From: Patescibacteria group bacterium | GTDB lineage: Bacteria; Patescibacteriota; Minisyncoccia; UBA6257; GWB1-50-10 | Length of the DNA: 40,965 nt | Reading direction: 5' to 3' | NCBI GenBank assembly: GCA_030017555.1 | Contig: JASEIC010000005.1 | Coordinates: forward strand, 1 to 40,965 | Shown: piece after piece, positions 21,298 to 29,408 of the stretch | Numbering within the stretch: position 1 is the stretch's first letter | Layout: every line of letters starts with the position of its first letter | Position numbers and translations under genes: made by a program | Notes under the pieces: model-generated | What the model was told of the DNA's origin: nothing | Databases searched by the model: none | What the model saw: the letters and a program-made list of their open reading frames with translations, nothing else

Positions 21298-21319
21298 GAT
21301 TGAGCGAAGCGAGTCGAAG
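21298..21319 (-). repeat. Dispersed GAGCGAAGCGAGTCGAAG repeat beside tRNA-Gln
   Basis: Minus strand CTTCGACTCGCTTCGCTC plus four bases, a hairpin-forming repeat word that I recognise as common in Patescibacteria genomes. It begins 2 bp beyond the 3-prime end of tRNA-Gln and is flanked by a GCACT/AGTGC pair. Confidence 0.5.
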
Positions 21320-21321
21320 TG

Positions 21322-21392
21322 CTGCGGGGGAAGGATTCGAACCTTCATACCGGGATCCAAAGTCCCGTGTCCTACCATTAGACGACCCCGCA
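21322..21392 (-). tRNA. tRNA-Gln(TTG): tRNA-Gln, anticodon TTG
   Basis: Read on the minus strand: acceptor TGCGGGG pairs with CCCCGCA. The D arm contains TAATGGTAGGA. The anticodon stem CGGGA/TCCCG encloses loop CTTTGGA with anticodon TTG. The T arm is GAAGG-TTCGAAT-CCTTC, followed by discriminator G. The CCA end is not encoded (CAC follows the discriminator). It decodes CAA, and by wobble CAG. Confidence 0.95.
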
Positions 21393-21427
21393 ATGTTAAT
21401 AAAACAATTTCTTATAAATCCTTCTTC

Positions 21428-21436
21428 TGTTATAAT
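21428..21436 (+). promoter_or_regulatory. Consensus extended -10 promoter of the pilus operon, leaderless
   Basis: TGTTATAAT at 21428-21436 is a perfect extended -10. The expected start, 7-8 nt downstream, falls at or next to the GTG start codon at 21444, so the pilB mRNA should have no leader. Confidence 0.65.
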
Positions 21437-21443
21437 ATAATCT

Positions 21444-22670
21444 GTGGTTGACGTAAAATCAATAAAAACTTTGATTGAAGCTCAAGTTGCTAAACCAGCA
21501 AATGAGGTTTCGATTATAGAATTAGTCGATCTTATTGTCGAGTATGCTTATATTACTCGCGCTTCAGATATTCACATTGAACCCGCATCCGACAAGGTAA
21601 TAATTAGATTCAGAATTGATGGAATTTTACATGATGTTTTTTACTTAATTAAAGATCTCCAACCAGAAGTTATAAGCCGCATAAAAGTTTTATCAGGTTT
21701 AAAAACCGATATTCATCACATTCCGCAAGACGGCCGTTTTAAAGTTAAGCTTGAAGACGCGGATGAAGTTGATGTCCGTGTTTCAATTGCGCCGACTTTT
21801 TATGGTGAAAATACCGTGATGCGTATTCTTGCTGAAACAATCCAAGTTTTCAATTTGGAAGATTTGGGTTTTTCCCAAACTCAACTTATTCAAATGGCTA
21901 AAGCCATAAGAAAACCTTACGGCATGATTTTGGCTAATGGCCCGACTGGCTCCGGCAAAACAACAACTCTTTATACGGTTATAAAAAAATTAAACACGCG
22001 CGAGGTATCAATTATCACCATTGAAGATCCGATTGAATATTCCATTAGTGGCATTACTCAAATGCCGGTTAATGTCCAGTCTGGACTTTCGTTCGCTTCA
22101 GGCCTTCGCTCGATTTTAAGGCAAGATCCAAATATTATCATGGTTGGTGAAATTCGTGACACCGAAACTGCCAATATTGCTATTAACGCGGCTTTAACCG
22201 GTCACTTAATGCTTTCAACACTTCATACTAATGATGCCGCAACAACTTTCCCGCGGCTTATTGACATGGGCGTACCGCCGTTTCTTGTTGCTTCAACATT
22301 AAATATTATTATTGCCCAGAGATTAGTTCGTAAAGTTTGTCAGAACTGCCGCGAAGAACGCATCCTTAATCTTGCCGAACTTAAAAGTTTAAGCAGTATT
22401 GCTAAAGAACAACTTACCGACAAAATTTATACTGTCGGTAAAGGTTGCGTAAAATGCGAAAATACCGGTTATCATGGCCGTCTCGGTATTTATGAAGTAC
22501 TTGAAATCGATGATAATATCCGGTCGCTTATTGTCGGGCACGCTGATGCGACGCAAATAAAGCAAGTTGCCGTAAAAGGCGGTATGAAAACAATGATTGA
22601 AGATGGTTTTACAAAAGCTCGCAAAGGAATCACTACAATTGAAGAAGTGCTCCGCATAATTTATGAATAA
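21444..22670 (+). CDS. pilB: Type IV pilus assembly ATPase PilB (GspE family), short form
   Basis: Hexameric ATPase that drives pilus extension. The 408-aa protein has the conserved ATPase core: an N2 region with SDIHIEPASD (41-50), Walker A GPTGSGKT (166-173), the Asp box EDPIEY (194-199), Walker B IIMVGEIRD (231-239), a His box around HTNDA, and the zinc-binding tetra-Cys CQNC (299-302) and CVKC (335-338). The 150-residue N-terminal MshEN domain of standard PilB is absent. Start is GTG at 21444, chosen because the consensus -10 would place transcription there. The pilC start codon overlaps the pilB end by 8 bp. Confidence 0.94.
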   Translation: MVDVKSIKTLIEAQVAKPANEVSIIELVDLIVEYAYITRASDIHIEPASDKVIIRFRIDGILHDVFYLIKDLQPEVISRIKVLSGLKTDIHHIPQDGRFKVKLEDADEVDVRVSIAPTFYGENTVMRILAETIQVFNLEDLGFSQTQLIQMAKAIRKPYGMILANGPTGSGKTTTLYTVIKKLNTREVSIITIEDPIEYSISGITQMPVNVQSGLSFASGLRSILRQDPNIIMVGEIRDTETANIAINAALTGHLMLSTLHTNDAATTFPRLIDMGVPPFLVASTLNIIIAQRLVRKVCQNCREERILNLAELKSLSSIAKEQLTDKIYTVGKGCVKCENTGYHGRLGIYEVLEIDDNIRSLIVGHADATQIKQVAVKGGMKTMIEDGFTKARKGITTIEEVLRIIYE

Positions 22671-23754
22671 ACCCCCTTCTTGGGTAAAAATACTGCCAAA
22701 AATCCTATATTCAGTTTCTCTCCAGGAGAAAATAAATTTTGCGCGCAATTTATCGGTTGGCATCAAAAGCGGATTAGCAATCATTGAAAGTTTACGGCTT
22801 ATTCAAACGCAAACACCGTCAAAACGTTTTAAAAAGGTAATTGACGAAGTAATAAAAGATGTGAACAATGGCCAGTCTTTAGCTCAAAGTTTGGAAAATT
22901 TTTCTTATATCTTCGGAGATTTTTTCATCAGTATGGTGCGAGTGGGGGAAACGAGCGGCAGTCTTTCGCCAAGTCTTCTTTATGTTTCGCAAGAATTAAA
23001 AAAACAACGTGAAATAAATCACCGCGTAAAATCTGCGCTTATGTACCCGATTGTTATTTTGATTTTTACTTTATTTGTTACGATTTTTTTAACGTTTTTT
23101 ATATTTCCGAAAATTTTGCCGATTTTTTCAAGTTTAAGAGTAGAACTTCCGCTCGTAACAAAAATTATGATCAACGCTTTAACTTTTATGAGCAAATACG
23201 GGCTTTATCTTTTGGGCGCCTTAGTTTTACTCGTAATTGCTTTAAAAACGTTGCTGACTGTAAAAAAAGTTCGTTATATTTTTGACAAATTAACTCTTTC
23301 GTTGCCGCTTGTCTCAAAAATAGTTATTAATCTCACGCTTACTAATTTTACCCGTTCGCTCAATGTCCTTTTAAAAAGCGGTATGACATTGGTAGACGCG
23401 CTTTTAATCGCTAAAAATACTTTTCATAATCTTTATTACCGTAAAAAAATTGATGAACTTTTAGATTTTATCAGGCGCGGCGAAGAAATGGCTCAATATC
23501 TAATAACTCAACCGAAATTTTTTCCGGCGATGTTTACGGGCATGATCCAGGTCGGCGAACGTACCGGCAACTTGGAAGAAAATTTGATTTATCTTTCGGA
23601 GTATTATGAAAGTGAAGTTGATGATGTCGTTAAAAACCTAACAACTATTTTAGAGCCATTACTTTTAATTTTAATGGGTCTAATTGTTGGTTTTGTCGCT
23701 GTTTCAATAATCACGCCGATTTACAAAATCACTGAAGGGTTGAATGTAAGATAG
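22663..23754 (+). CDS. pilC: Type IV pilus inner-membrane platform protein PilC
   Basis: A 363-aa polytopic membrane protein with two T2SSF repeats (about 25-145 and 220-345). The first contains LSVGIKSGLAIIESL and the second LTNFTRSLNVLLKSGMTLVDAL. There are three main membrane segments, near 125-150, 170-190 and 330-355. It couples PilB to pilin addition. The MIQVGERTGNLEE motif near residue 290 and its repeat MVRVGETSGSLSP near 92 are typical. It overlaps pilB by 8 bp. Confidence 0.94.
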   Translation: MNKPPSWVKILPKILYSVSLQEKINFARNLSVGIKSGLAIIESLRLIQTQTPSKRFKKVIDEVIKDVNNGQSLAQSLENFSYIFGDFFISMVRVGETSGSLSPSLLYVSQELKKQREINHRVKSALMYPIVILIFTLFVTIFLTFFIFPKILPIFSSLRVELPLVTKIMINALTFMSKYGLYLLGALVLLVIALKTLLTVKKVRYIFDKLTLSLPLVSKIVINLTLTNFTRSLNVLLKSGMTLVDALLIAKNTFHNLYYRKKIDELLDFIRRGEEMAQYLITQPKFFPAMFTGMIQVGERTGNLEENLIYLSEYYESEVDDVVKNLTTILEPLLLILMGLIVGFVAVSIITPIYKITEGLNVR

Positions 23755-23767
23755 TTTCAATAATTAT

Positions 23768-24217
23768 ATGAAATCTTTCAAAAAAGGACGGAACAAGGGT
23801 TTTACTTTAATTGAAGTAATGATAGTTTTTGCCATTATTGCTCTTATTGCTTTGATCGGCATTTCTTTAGGCATTGATAACTATCGCTATTATCTATTAA
23901 CAACCGAGATTAAAAATTTTATAAGCATAATGCGAAGCGCGAAATGGGCGGCATTGAGCAATAATTATAAGCAGAGTTATGGATTATCTTTGCAGTTGGA
24001 TAAATTCGTTATTTTTCAAGGCTCGACTTATGCGACCCGAAACACAATTTTTGACGAAGTTTATCCGCGTAATCAGTCAATCAACGTTACCGGACCGTCG
24101 GAGGTAGTTTTTTCGCCACTGTCAGCAACCCCTAACGCGACCGGAACTTTTGTTTTTAGTAATAGCATTGTTTCTAGAATGATAACCATAAATAGTCATG
24201 GCGCAATTTTCTGGTAA
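23768..24217 (+). CDS. Minor pilin-like protein (GspH/FimT type)
   Basis: A 149-aa prepilin with a basic leader ending in Gly11 and the type III signal GFTLIEV (cleavage after Gly11, Glu5 of the mature form at 16), then a hydrophobic helix to about residue 35. The C-terminal region contains the beta-strand pattern FVFSNSIVSRMITINSHG, as in GspH/FimT minor pilins, which prime pilus assembly. No Shine-Dalgarno site; 13 bp after pilC. Confidence 0.85.
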   Translation: MKSFKKGRNKGFTLIEVMIVFAIIALIALIGISLGIDNYRYYLLTTEIKNFISIMRSAKWAALSNNYKQSYGLSLQLDKFVIFQGSTYATRNTIFDEVYPRNQSINVTGPSEVVFSPLSATPNATGTFVFSNSIVSRMITINSHGAIFW

Positions 24218-24219
24218 TT

Positions 24220-25674
24220 ATGACGAAGAACAATTTTAAAATAAAAAAACAAGGCCAAAGCTTAATTGAAGTTCTTATTGCTCTCACGCTTATTACTTTG
24301 GCTATTGGATTTTCTGCAATTTTGGTTTTCGGCGGCCAAAAACTTTTAGTGGATAGAATCAATTCAACGCAAGCCAGGATAATCGCTAAAGAAGGCGTTG
24401 AGGCCGCTTCTCTTATTTTAAAAAGCAGTTGGAATAGCGTGGTTGACGGTAATTATGGTCTTTTAATTTCATCAAACGGCGTTTGGCAATTTAACGGTTC
24501 AGAAGACCAAAAAGGCATTTACACTCGTAAGATAACCATTGCCACTCTCGATAGCAACACCAAAGAAATAAAAAGCAGTGTAAATTGGATAACGGATCCT
24601 AATCGTCCACTTAAGGTGGAATTGATAACACTCGCTACTAACTGGCCCGATATTGCTTCAACCGGAGGCGATACTGGCGGTGGAGGTTTAACCGGAGATT
24701 GGAAAAATCCCAAAACATTAGGGACATTTCAAACAGTGCCTTCCGGAAATTCCGGAACCGATCTTGATGTAATGAACAAAATTGTCTATCTCACCACAAA
24801 ACACAGTGCTTCTGACAAGCATGATTTTTGGGTTATTAATGCAGTAAATCCAGCAAGCCCTTTTTTTCTTGGGTCGCTTGATGTGGGAAGTGCGGGGCTT
24901 TTAAGCATTGACGTTGTTCAGAACTATGCTTATGTGGGGAATAATTCAACTAATGCGCAGTTTCTTGTTATTAACATATCAAATCCGTCAAATCCTTTTA
25001 TAATCACTTCTTTTACTTTACCGGGCGTTTCCGGCAGTGGCGCTATCGGGCAAAGTATTTTTTATTATGCCGGCAGAATATACATGGGAACAAAACAAGC
25101 CAGCGGACCGGAGTTTTTTATTATTGACGTGTCTAATCCATTATCGCCTGTTGTTTTGGGGAGTAAAGAAATAAATGCCGATGTAAATTCTATTACCGTA
25201 AGCAATAATCTTGCGTATTTGGCTACTTCCGACGATTCAAAAGAATTGGTGGTTCTTGATTCTTCAAATCCGTCCAGTATCGGCGAGCTCGGTTATTTCA
25301 ACGCGCCCGGTGGTGGAGACGGACGAAGCGTTTTCCTGTCTGGAAGCAAACTTTATCTCGGTCGTTTGAGCAGTGGTAATCCGGAGTTATATATTTTAAA
25401 TATTACAAATCCCGGAAGTATTCAATCGCTGGGCACGGTCACTCTCGGCTACGCTTTAAATGATTTAGCTGTGCGTGACTATTTGGCTTTTTTGGGAACT
25501 TCTGATACAAATCTTGAATTTCAAATAAAGAATATTTCCAATCCGGCTAATGTTACGCAGTGGAGTGATTTTAATTTCTCGCAAGAAGCGGTTGGCGTTG
25601 ATTACGAAGATAATCTTGTTTATGTTGCGGTGAGAGCAAATGACGCTTTAAGAATAATTACCTCCACGCCTTAA
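24220..25674 (+). CDS. Pilin-like protein fused to an LVIVD-type beta-propeller
   Basis: A 484-aa protein. Residues 1-38 are a prepilin signal and N-terminal helix, with cleavage expected after Gly12 and Glu17 as the conserved +5 acid (QSLIEV). A pilin-like stalk follows to about 145, then a Gly/Thr linker (149-159). Residues 164-480 contain about seven repeats of the LVIVD type, each with a pattern like AYVGNNST..LVINISNPSNP, which should fold into a beta-propeller. Genes for such pilins in a minor-pilin cluster suggest a tip adhesin or binding pilin presented on the pilus. No Shine-Dalgarno site; it begins 2 bp after the previous stop. Confidence 0.82.
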   Translation: MTKNNFKIKKQGQSLIEVLIALTLITLAIGFSAILVFGGQKLLVDRINSTQARIIAKEGVEAASLILKSSWNSVVDGNYGLLISSNGVWQFNGSEDQKGIYTRKITIATLDSNTKEIKSSVNWITDPNRPLKVELITLATNWPDIASTGGDTGGGGLTGDWKNPKTLGTFQTVPSGNSGTDLDVMNKIVYLTTKHSASDKHDFWVINAVNPASPFFLGSLDVGSAGLLSIDVVQNYAYVGNNSTNAQFLVINISNPSNPFIITSFTLPGVSGSGAIGQSIFYYAGRIYMGTKQASGPEFFIIDVSNPLSPVVLGSKEINADVNSITVSNNLAYLATSDDSKELVVLDSSNPSSIGELGYFNAPGGGDGRSVFLSGSKLYLGRLSSGNPELYILNITNPGSIQSLGTVTLGYALNDLAVRDYLAFLGTSDTNLEFQIKNISNPANVTQWSDFNFSQEAVGVDYEDNLVYVAVRANDALRIITSTP

Positions 25675-25675
25675 A

Positions 25676-26164
25676 ATGAAATTTTCTAAAAACGGCTTGA
25701 CCTTAATTGAAGTTTTAATTTACTCGGCTTTGCTCGCGATTTTTTTGATTGGTTCGTTTTTATTTATTAACAGCATTCTTTCGGTTGATAAAGCATCCGA
25801 AGAACAAAACGAGGCGCTGGCTAACCAGGATTTTGTTGAAGCAAAACTAAATTGGCTGCTGGGCCAAACAACAAACATAAATACTCCACCCGCTAATGCT
25901 TCTTCAACTGAATTAAAACTGGATGGTTCTACAATTGGCATATTTCCGGCTGTTTTTTCTTTAGCCAACAATGCCATTAACCTTTCGTTAAACAACGGAT
26001 CAGTAATCCCGGTTACAAATGACCGCGTAAAAGTAACGACTTTTGCAATAGAACATTTTTCAAACAATCAATCATTTTCATCAATTAGAATCACGCTTGC
26101 TTTAGAAAGCAATATTTCGCCGAATATAAAAACAAGCAGTACGATTTTCTATGTTATTAAATAA
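25676..26164 (+). CDS. Minor pilin-like protein (PilW/GspJ type)
   Basis: A 162-aa prepilin: leader MKFSKNG, cleavage after Gly7, LTLIEVL with Glu12 as +5 acid, hydrophobic helix to about 32. The remainder is Asn/Ser-rich beta structure. Position between the propeller pilin and the PilX-like gene, and the long helix with EEQNEALANQDF, fit PilW/GspJ. It overlaps the next gene by 14 bp. Confidence 0.83.
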   Translation: MKFSKNGLTLIEVLIYSALLAIFLIGSFLFINSILSVDKASEEQNEALANQDFVEAKLNWLLGQTTNINTPPANASSTELKLDGSTIGIFPAVFSLANNAINLSLNNGSVIPVTNDRVKVTTFAIEHFSNNQSFSSIRITLALESNISPNIKTSSTIFYVIK

Positions 26165-26540
26165 AAACAATGCTTTTATTGCGGTAATAACCGCGGTTAT
26201 TATTTCCGCGATTGTTTTAATAATCGCGATTGCCATATCAAGCAGTAATTTCATAAGCCGTTTTAATTCGCTTTCTTTTGAAATGAAAGATATCTCAAAA
26301 GGGGTGGCTAAGGGTTGCCTTGAATACGCACGCCTAAAACTTGCCGTAGGTTTTTACGGCGGCAACGAAACAACCACTATTTCTTCATATAATTGCTATA
26401 TTTATCCTATTGAAACCGTTGGCACTACTACAATAATAAAAAGCAACGCCACGGTTCAAAATAAGACAACTAACTTAAAACTTACTGTTTCAAATGGCGC
26501 TTTACAGACAATTTATCTTGAAGAAGTGAGCGGTTTTTAA
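26151..26540 (+). CDS. PilX/GspK-like minor pilus protein
   Basis: A 129-aa protein with a 20-residue hydrophobic segment directly after a short basic N-terminus (NKNNAFIAVITAVIISAIVL). It lacks the Gly/Glu+5 signature of the neighbouring pilins, as PilX/GspK-type proteins can. KDISKGVAKGCLEYARLKL is a helix typical of PilX. Order in the operon supports the call. Translation is probably coupled to the preceding gene. Confidence 0.7.
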   Translation: MLLNKNNAFIAVITAVIISAIVLIIAIAISSSNFISRFNSLSFEMKDISKGVAKGCLEYARLKLAVGFYGGNETTTISSYNCYIYPIETVGTTTIIKSNATVQNKTTNLKLTVSNGALQTIYLEEVSGF

Positions 26541-26566
26541 CTTGTGGATAATTTTATATTTTTTTG

Positions 26567-26575
26567 TGCTATAAT
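26567..26575 (+). promoter_or_regulatory. Separate promoter for the major pilin gene
   Basis: TGCTATAAT at 26567-26575 is a consensus extended -10, with an expected start near 26582 and a leader of about 48 nt. It would let the pilin be made in excess of the assembly genes. Confidence 0.6.
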
Positions 26576-26629
26576 TATAAGTATTCAAGGTCGAGAGCAT
26601 ACAAAAATAAAAAGCATAGCTAATTTTTT

Positions 26630-27091
26630 ATGAAATCTAAATCAGGTTTTACATTAATCGAGCTTTTGGTGGTAATTGGCATTATTGCGATTTTAGCTGG
26701 GGTTGTCATCGTTGCTTTAAACCCCGCCCGACAATTTGCTCAAGCAAGAAATACGCAACGGTGGTCAAATGTAAATGCTATTTTAAATGCCATTGGCCAA
26801 AGAACCGCTGATAACAAAGGAGTTTTTGAAACAGGGTGCGTGGCTGGCGCCGCTTCAACGACACTTACCCTGATTGCGTCAAGCACTTATAATATTGGAC
26901 CGTGCCTTGTGCCGACTTATATTACCCAATTGCCTTATGATCCTAATGCAACAAGTACTTGCATTGCTTCATACACTGACAGCTCTAATTATAATACGTG
27001 TTACTATGTTCAAAGAGATGATACGACTGGTCGAATTACAATCACCGCGCCGTCAGCCGAGTTAGGTGAAACAATTTCAGTTTCAAGATAA
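26630..27091 (+). CDS. Type IV major pilin-like protein
   Basis: A 153-aa prepilin with a 6-residue leader (cleavage after Gly6), the textbook GFTLIELLVVIGIIAILAG start with Glu11 as +5 acid, then the PARQFAQARNTQRWSNVNAI region common in CPR and Gram-positive pilins. Cysteines (about 73, 93, 112, 124) could form the D-region disulfides. Its own promoter and a strong terminator directly after it suggest high expression as the main pilus subunit. The prepilin peptidase is not in the window. Confidence 0.87.
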   Translation: MKSKSGFTLIELLVVIGIIAILAGVVIVALNPARQFAQARNTQRWSNVNAILNAIGQRTADNKGVFETGCVAGAASTTLTLIASSTYNIGPCLVPTYITQLPYDPNATSTCIASYTDSSNYNTCYYVQRDDTTGRITITAPSAELGETISVSR

Positions 27092-27110
27092 ATTTTGCGA
27101 AAAAAAGAAA

Positions 27111-27150
27111 AATAACCCAGCTTGTCTACGGACAGGCTGGGTTATTTTAA
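27111..27150. terminator. Bidirectional terminator between pilin and dnaX
   Basis: An 11-bp stem (27111-27121 with 27136-27146) extends by about five more pairs (one GU) to a TACG loop closed by C-G, a stable UNCG-type tetraloop. T-rich tracts lie on both sides. The dnaX stop codon (27142-27144, minus strand) lies inside the stem. Confidence 0.9.
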
Positions 27151-28245
27151 ACTTTCAATAACCGCTACTTCTAAAGGAATAATAGGAAACTGACTATAAC
27201 GCATTTCGCTGTAAGCGCTAATAAGATTTTTTATTAGGACAATATGTTTGTCATTAAAAATAGCCGAGTGGACAACAATTTTACTAAGATGTTCTTTTAT
27301 AAGTTCGCGGTGGAACATATTTTTCATATCGGGATTAAATTTAAGAACAGCTACTCGGCGCAAATATTGGAGTAGGTCTTTAGTAAATTGAACTAAATTA
27401 TAACCGCTATCCGAAATCCGGGATAATAATTGAAGCGTAGTTGTTAAATCATCTTTTAAGAGCGCATCGGCAAACACCGACAATTTATCAAAACCGATTT
27501 TGCCTACAGTTGTTTCAACATTTTCAAGAGATATGTTTTTTCCGCCCAAAGAAACTAATTGATCAAGCAATGATTCGGCGTCTCGAAAACTGCCTTCGGC
27601 CGAAGAAGCTATAAGATCAATCGCCTCATGGGAAATTTTAATGTTTTCCTTGACCGCGATACTCGAAATTTTTCCAGAAATAATTTCCAAAGGAACTCGT
27701 TTAAAGAAAAATTGCTGGGTTCTGGAAATAATTGTTGCCGGCACTTTTTCAATTTCGGTTGTCGCTAAAATAAAAATTATATAATCCGGCGGTTCTTCCA
27801 AGGTTTTTAAAAGAGCGTTAAACGCTTCTTTCGTAAGCATATGCGCTTCGTCAATAATAAAAACCTTGTGGCGCGAGAATGCCGGCGTAAGCCGGACGCT
27901 TTCTTTTAAATCCCTAATTTCATCAATCCCTCGATTTGAAGCCGCGTCAATTTCAATAACGTCCAAGCTTCTTCCTTCGTCAATTTCATTGCAACTTCGA
28001 CATTTATTGCATGGTTCTCCTTTAGTTTTAAAACTCTCATCGCTATAACGTTTTTCACAATTAGCGATTTTTGCTATAAGCCGGGCCGTAGTTGTTTTGC
28101 CGGTTCCGCGCGGTCCAGCAAATAAATAAGCATGGGCAAACCTATTTTGACGGCCAGATTCTTTTAAAACCCTAGCAATTAAATCCTGACCTAAAAGATC
28201 ATCAAATATTGCCGGTCGATATTTTCGGTAAATAGCCAAAACCAT
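27142..28245 (-). CDS. dnaX: DNA polymerase III clamp-loader subunit gamma (DnaX), short
   Basis: AAA+ subunit that loads the sliding clamp. 367 aa: Walker A GPRGTGKT (44-51), zinc module with Cys63, Cys79, Cys82 and Cys85, Walker B IIDEAH (130-135), sensor ATTE and the SRT arginine-finger region. The collar domain runs to about 360 and the protein ends there. The tau extension that binds DnaB and polymerase in E. coli is missing, as in many reduced genomes. A -10 TATAAT on the minus strand (28264-28259) predicts a leader of only about 6 nt. Confidence 0.95.
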   Translation of the reverse strand: MVLAIYRKYRPAIFDDLLGQDLIARVLKESGRQNRFAHAYLFAGPRGTGKTTTARLIAKIANCEKRYSDESFKTKGEPCNKCRSCNEIDEGRSLDVIEIDAASNRGIDEIRDLKESVRLTPAFSRHKVFIIDEAHMLTKEAFNALLKTLEEPPDYIIFILATTEIEKVPATIISRTQQFFFKRVPLEIISGKISSIAVKENIKISHEAIDLIASSAEGSFRDAESLLDQLVSLGGKNISLENVETTVGKIGFDKLSVFADALLKDDLTTTLQLLSRISDSGYNLVQFTKDLLQYLRRVAVLKFNPDMKNMFHRELIKEHLSKIVVHSAIFNDKHIVLIKNLISAYSEMRYSQFPIIPLEVAVIESLK

Positions 28246-28254
28246 AGGATTTTC

Positions 28255-28264
28255 TATAATTATA
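28255..28264. promoter_or_regulatory. Palindromic TATAATTATA: overlapping divergent -10 elements
   Basis: TATAATTATA reads as TATAAT on the plus strand (28255-28260) and on the minus strand (28264-28259). The minus copy is well placed for dnaX. The plus copy, or the TAAACT at 28292-28297, could serve the L,D-transpeptidase gene. Confidence 0.5.
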
Positions 28265-28317
28265 AGAGTAATTTGTTAATTTAAAAAGCCTTAAACTAAC
28301 GTCAAAGGAGATAATGA

Positions 28318-28896
28318 ATGAAAAATAAGATTAAAATAATATCAATAACTCTATTATTTTTATTGATATTTAACCATAGCTTTGCTCAAGATAACAGTGA
28401 ATCCTTAAAAACCAAACAATTTATTCACATTCACTTGAAAAACCGTTTGCTTGATTTTTTTGAAAACGATTCTTTAATACTTCAGTTTCAAATCAGAATC
28501 GGTAAATCGGACCGTCCAACGCCAATAGGGGAAGGTTATATTTATAAAAAACGAATTAGTCCGATTTTTCGCTATTCGGATCCAGGTCCAGAAAAAGGGA
28601 AAATTATTATAAGAACAGAATGCGCTGACGGCATAAAAAAAGTTAATTATAAATTGATGCGCGCTTTAGGATTGCATTATGTGAAAATGGATAAAAACCA
28701 AAAAATAATAAAACAATTAAATCTTAAACCTCAGGGCGAAGAACGTTACAGTATCCATTCCGTCACATGCAGTGAAACTATCGGGCAGGCAGTATCAAAA
28801 GGTTGTATTGGTTTGCGCATCGCTGATATGCTGGAACTTTTTACTTTGGTAAAAGAAGGTGAATATGGGACGAAATTCATAATCACCGATGATTAA
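28318..28896 (+). CDS. L,D-transpeptidase (YkuD family), secreted
   Basis: A 192-aa exported enzyme with a signal peptide (about 1-23, ending NHSFAQ) and a YkuD catalytic domain. The active site is His147 (SIHSVT) and Cys163 in SKGCIGLR. Such enzymes make 3-3 peptidoglycan cross-links or attach proteins to the wall. An Arg/Pro-rich GKSDRPTPIGEGYI loop near 62-75 matches the TPxG motif of the family. A strong Shine-Dalgarno AAAGGAG lies about 8 nt before the ATG, and a terminator overlaps its stop. It is a single-gene transcript, divergent from dnaX. Confidence 0.88.
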   Translation: MKNKIKIISITLLFLLIFNHSFAQDNSESLKTKQFIHIHLKNRLLDFFENDSLILQFQIRIGKSDRPTPIGEGYIYKKRISPIFRYSDPGPEKGKIIIRTECADGIKKVNYKLMRALGLHYVKMDKNQKIIKQLNLKPQGEERYSIHSVTCSETIGQAVSKGCIGLRIADMLELFTLVKEGEYGTKFIITDD

Positions 28897-28926
28897 AGCC
28901 CCTTGCGATTAATTAAGGGGCTTTTA
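28895..28926 (+). terminator. Terminator after the L,D-transpeptidase gene
   Basis: A 9-10-bp stem (AAGCCCCTT at 28896-28904 with AAGGGGCTT at 28915-28923) over a 10-nt loop, followed by TTTTATAAT. Confidence 0.85.
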
Positions 28927-28948
28927 TAATATAATTAAAGGCAAAAAT

Positions 28949-29407
28949 ATGGGAAATCTTTTATTAAAAAGTTCATCTTTTAAACAAAACGAGACAATAC
29001 CTTCAAAACATACTTGTGACGGCGATAATGTAAATCCATTGCTTGAAATTAGAAACGCGCCGCCAGAAACCAAAAGCTTGGTTTTAATAGTTGATGATCC
29101 GGATGCAACACACGGTGGAGTTTGGGATCATTGGTTGGTTTGGAATATTACTCCAAAAACTCAATACATTGATGAAGATACTGTGCCGGCTCATGCTATT
29201 CAAGGTAAAAATAGTTTTGGCAATCAAAAATATGGCGGTCCGTGCCCGCCAAAAGGCACTGGGTCTCACCGATATATGTTTAAACTTTTTGCTCTTGATA
29301 CAGAATTAGATTTAAAAGAAGGTTCAACCAAGACTGAATTAGAAAAAGCAATAACAGGACATATTTTAGATCAAACTGTTTTAACGGGCCTTTATTCAAG
29401 AAAGTAA
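28949..29407 (+). CDS. YbhB/YbcL family phosphatidylethanolamine-binding-like protein
   Basis: A 152-aa PEBP-fold protein. The ligand-pocket motifs are present: DDPDATHGGVWDHWLVWN (about 49-66) and GPCPPKGTGSHRYMFKLFAL (about 96-115). The bacterial members (YbhB, YbcL) are of uncertain function, possibly small-molecule or lipid binding. AAAGG at about seven bases before the ATG is a weak Shine-Dalgarno site. A DUF4258-like gene follows after 1 bp. Confidence 0.92.
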   Translation: MGNLLLKSSSFKQNETIPSKHTCDGDNVNPLLEIRNAPPETKSLVLIVDDPDATHGGVWDHWLVWNITPKTQYIDEDTVPAHAIQGKNSFGNQKYGGPCPPKGTGSHRYMFKLFALDTELDLKEGSTKTELEKAITGHILDQTVLTGLYSRK

Positions 29408-29408
29408 T

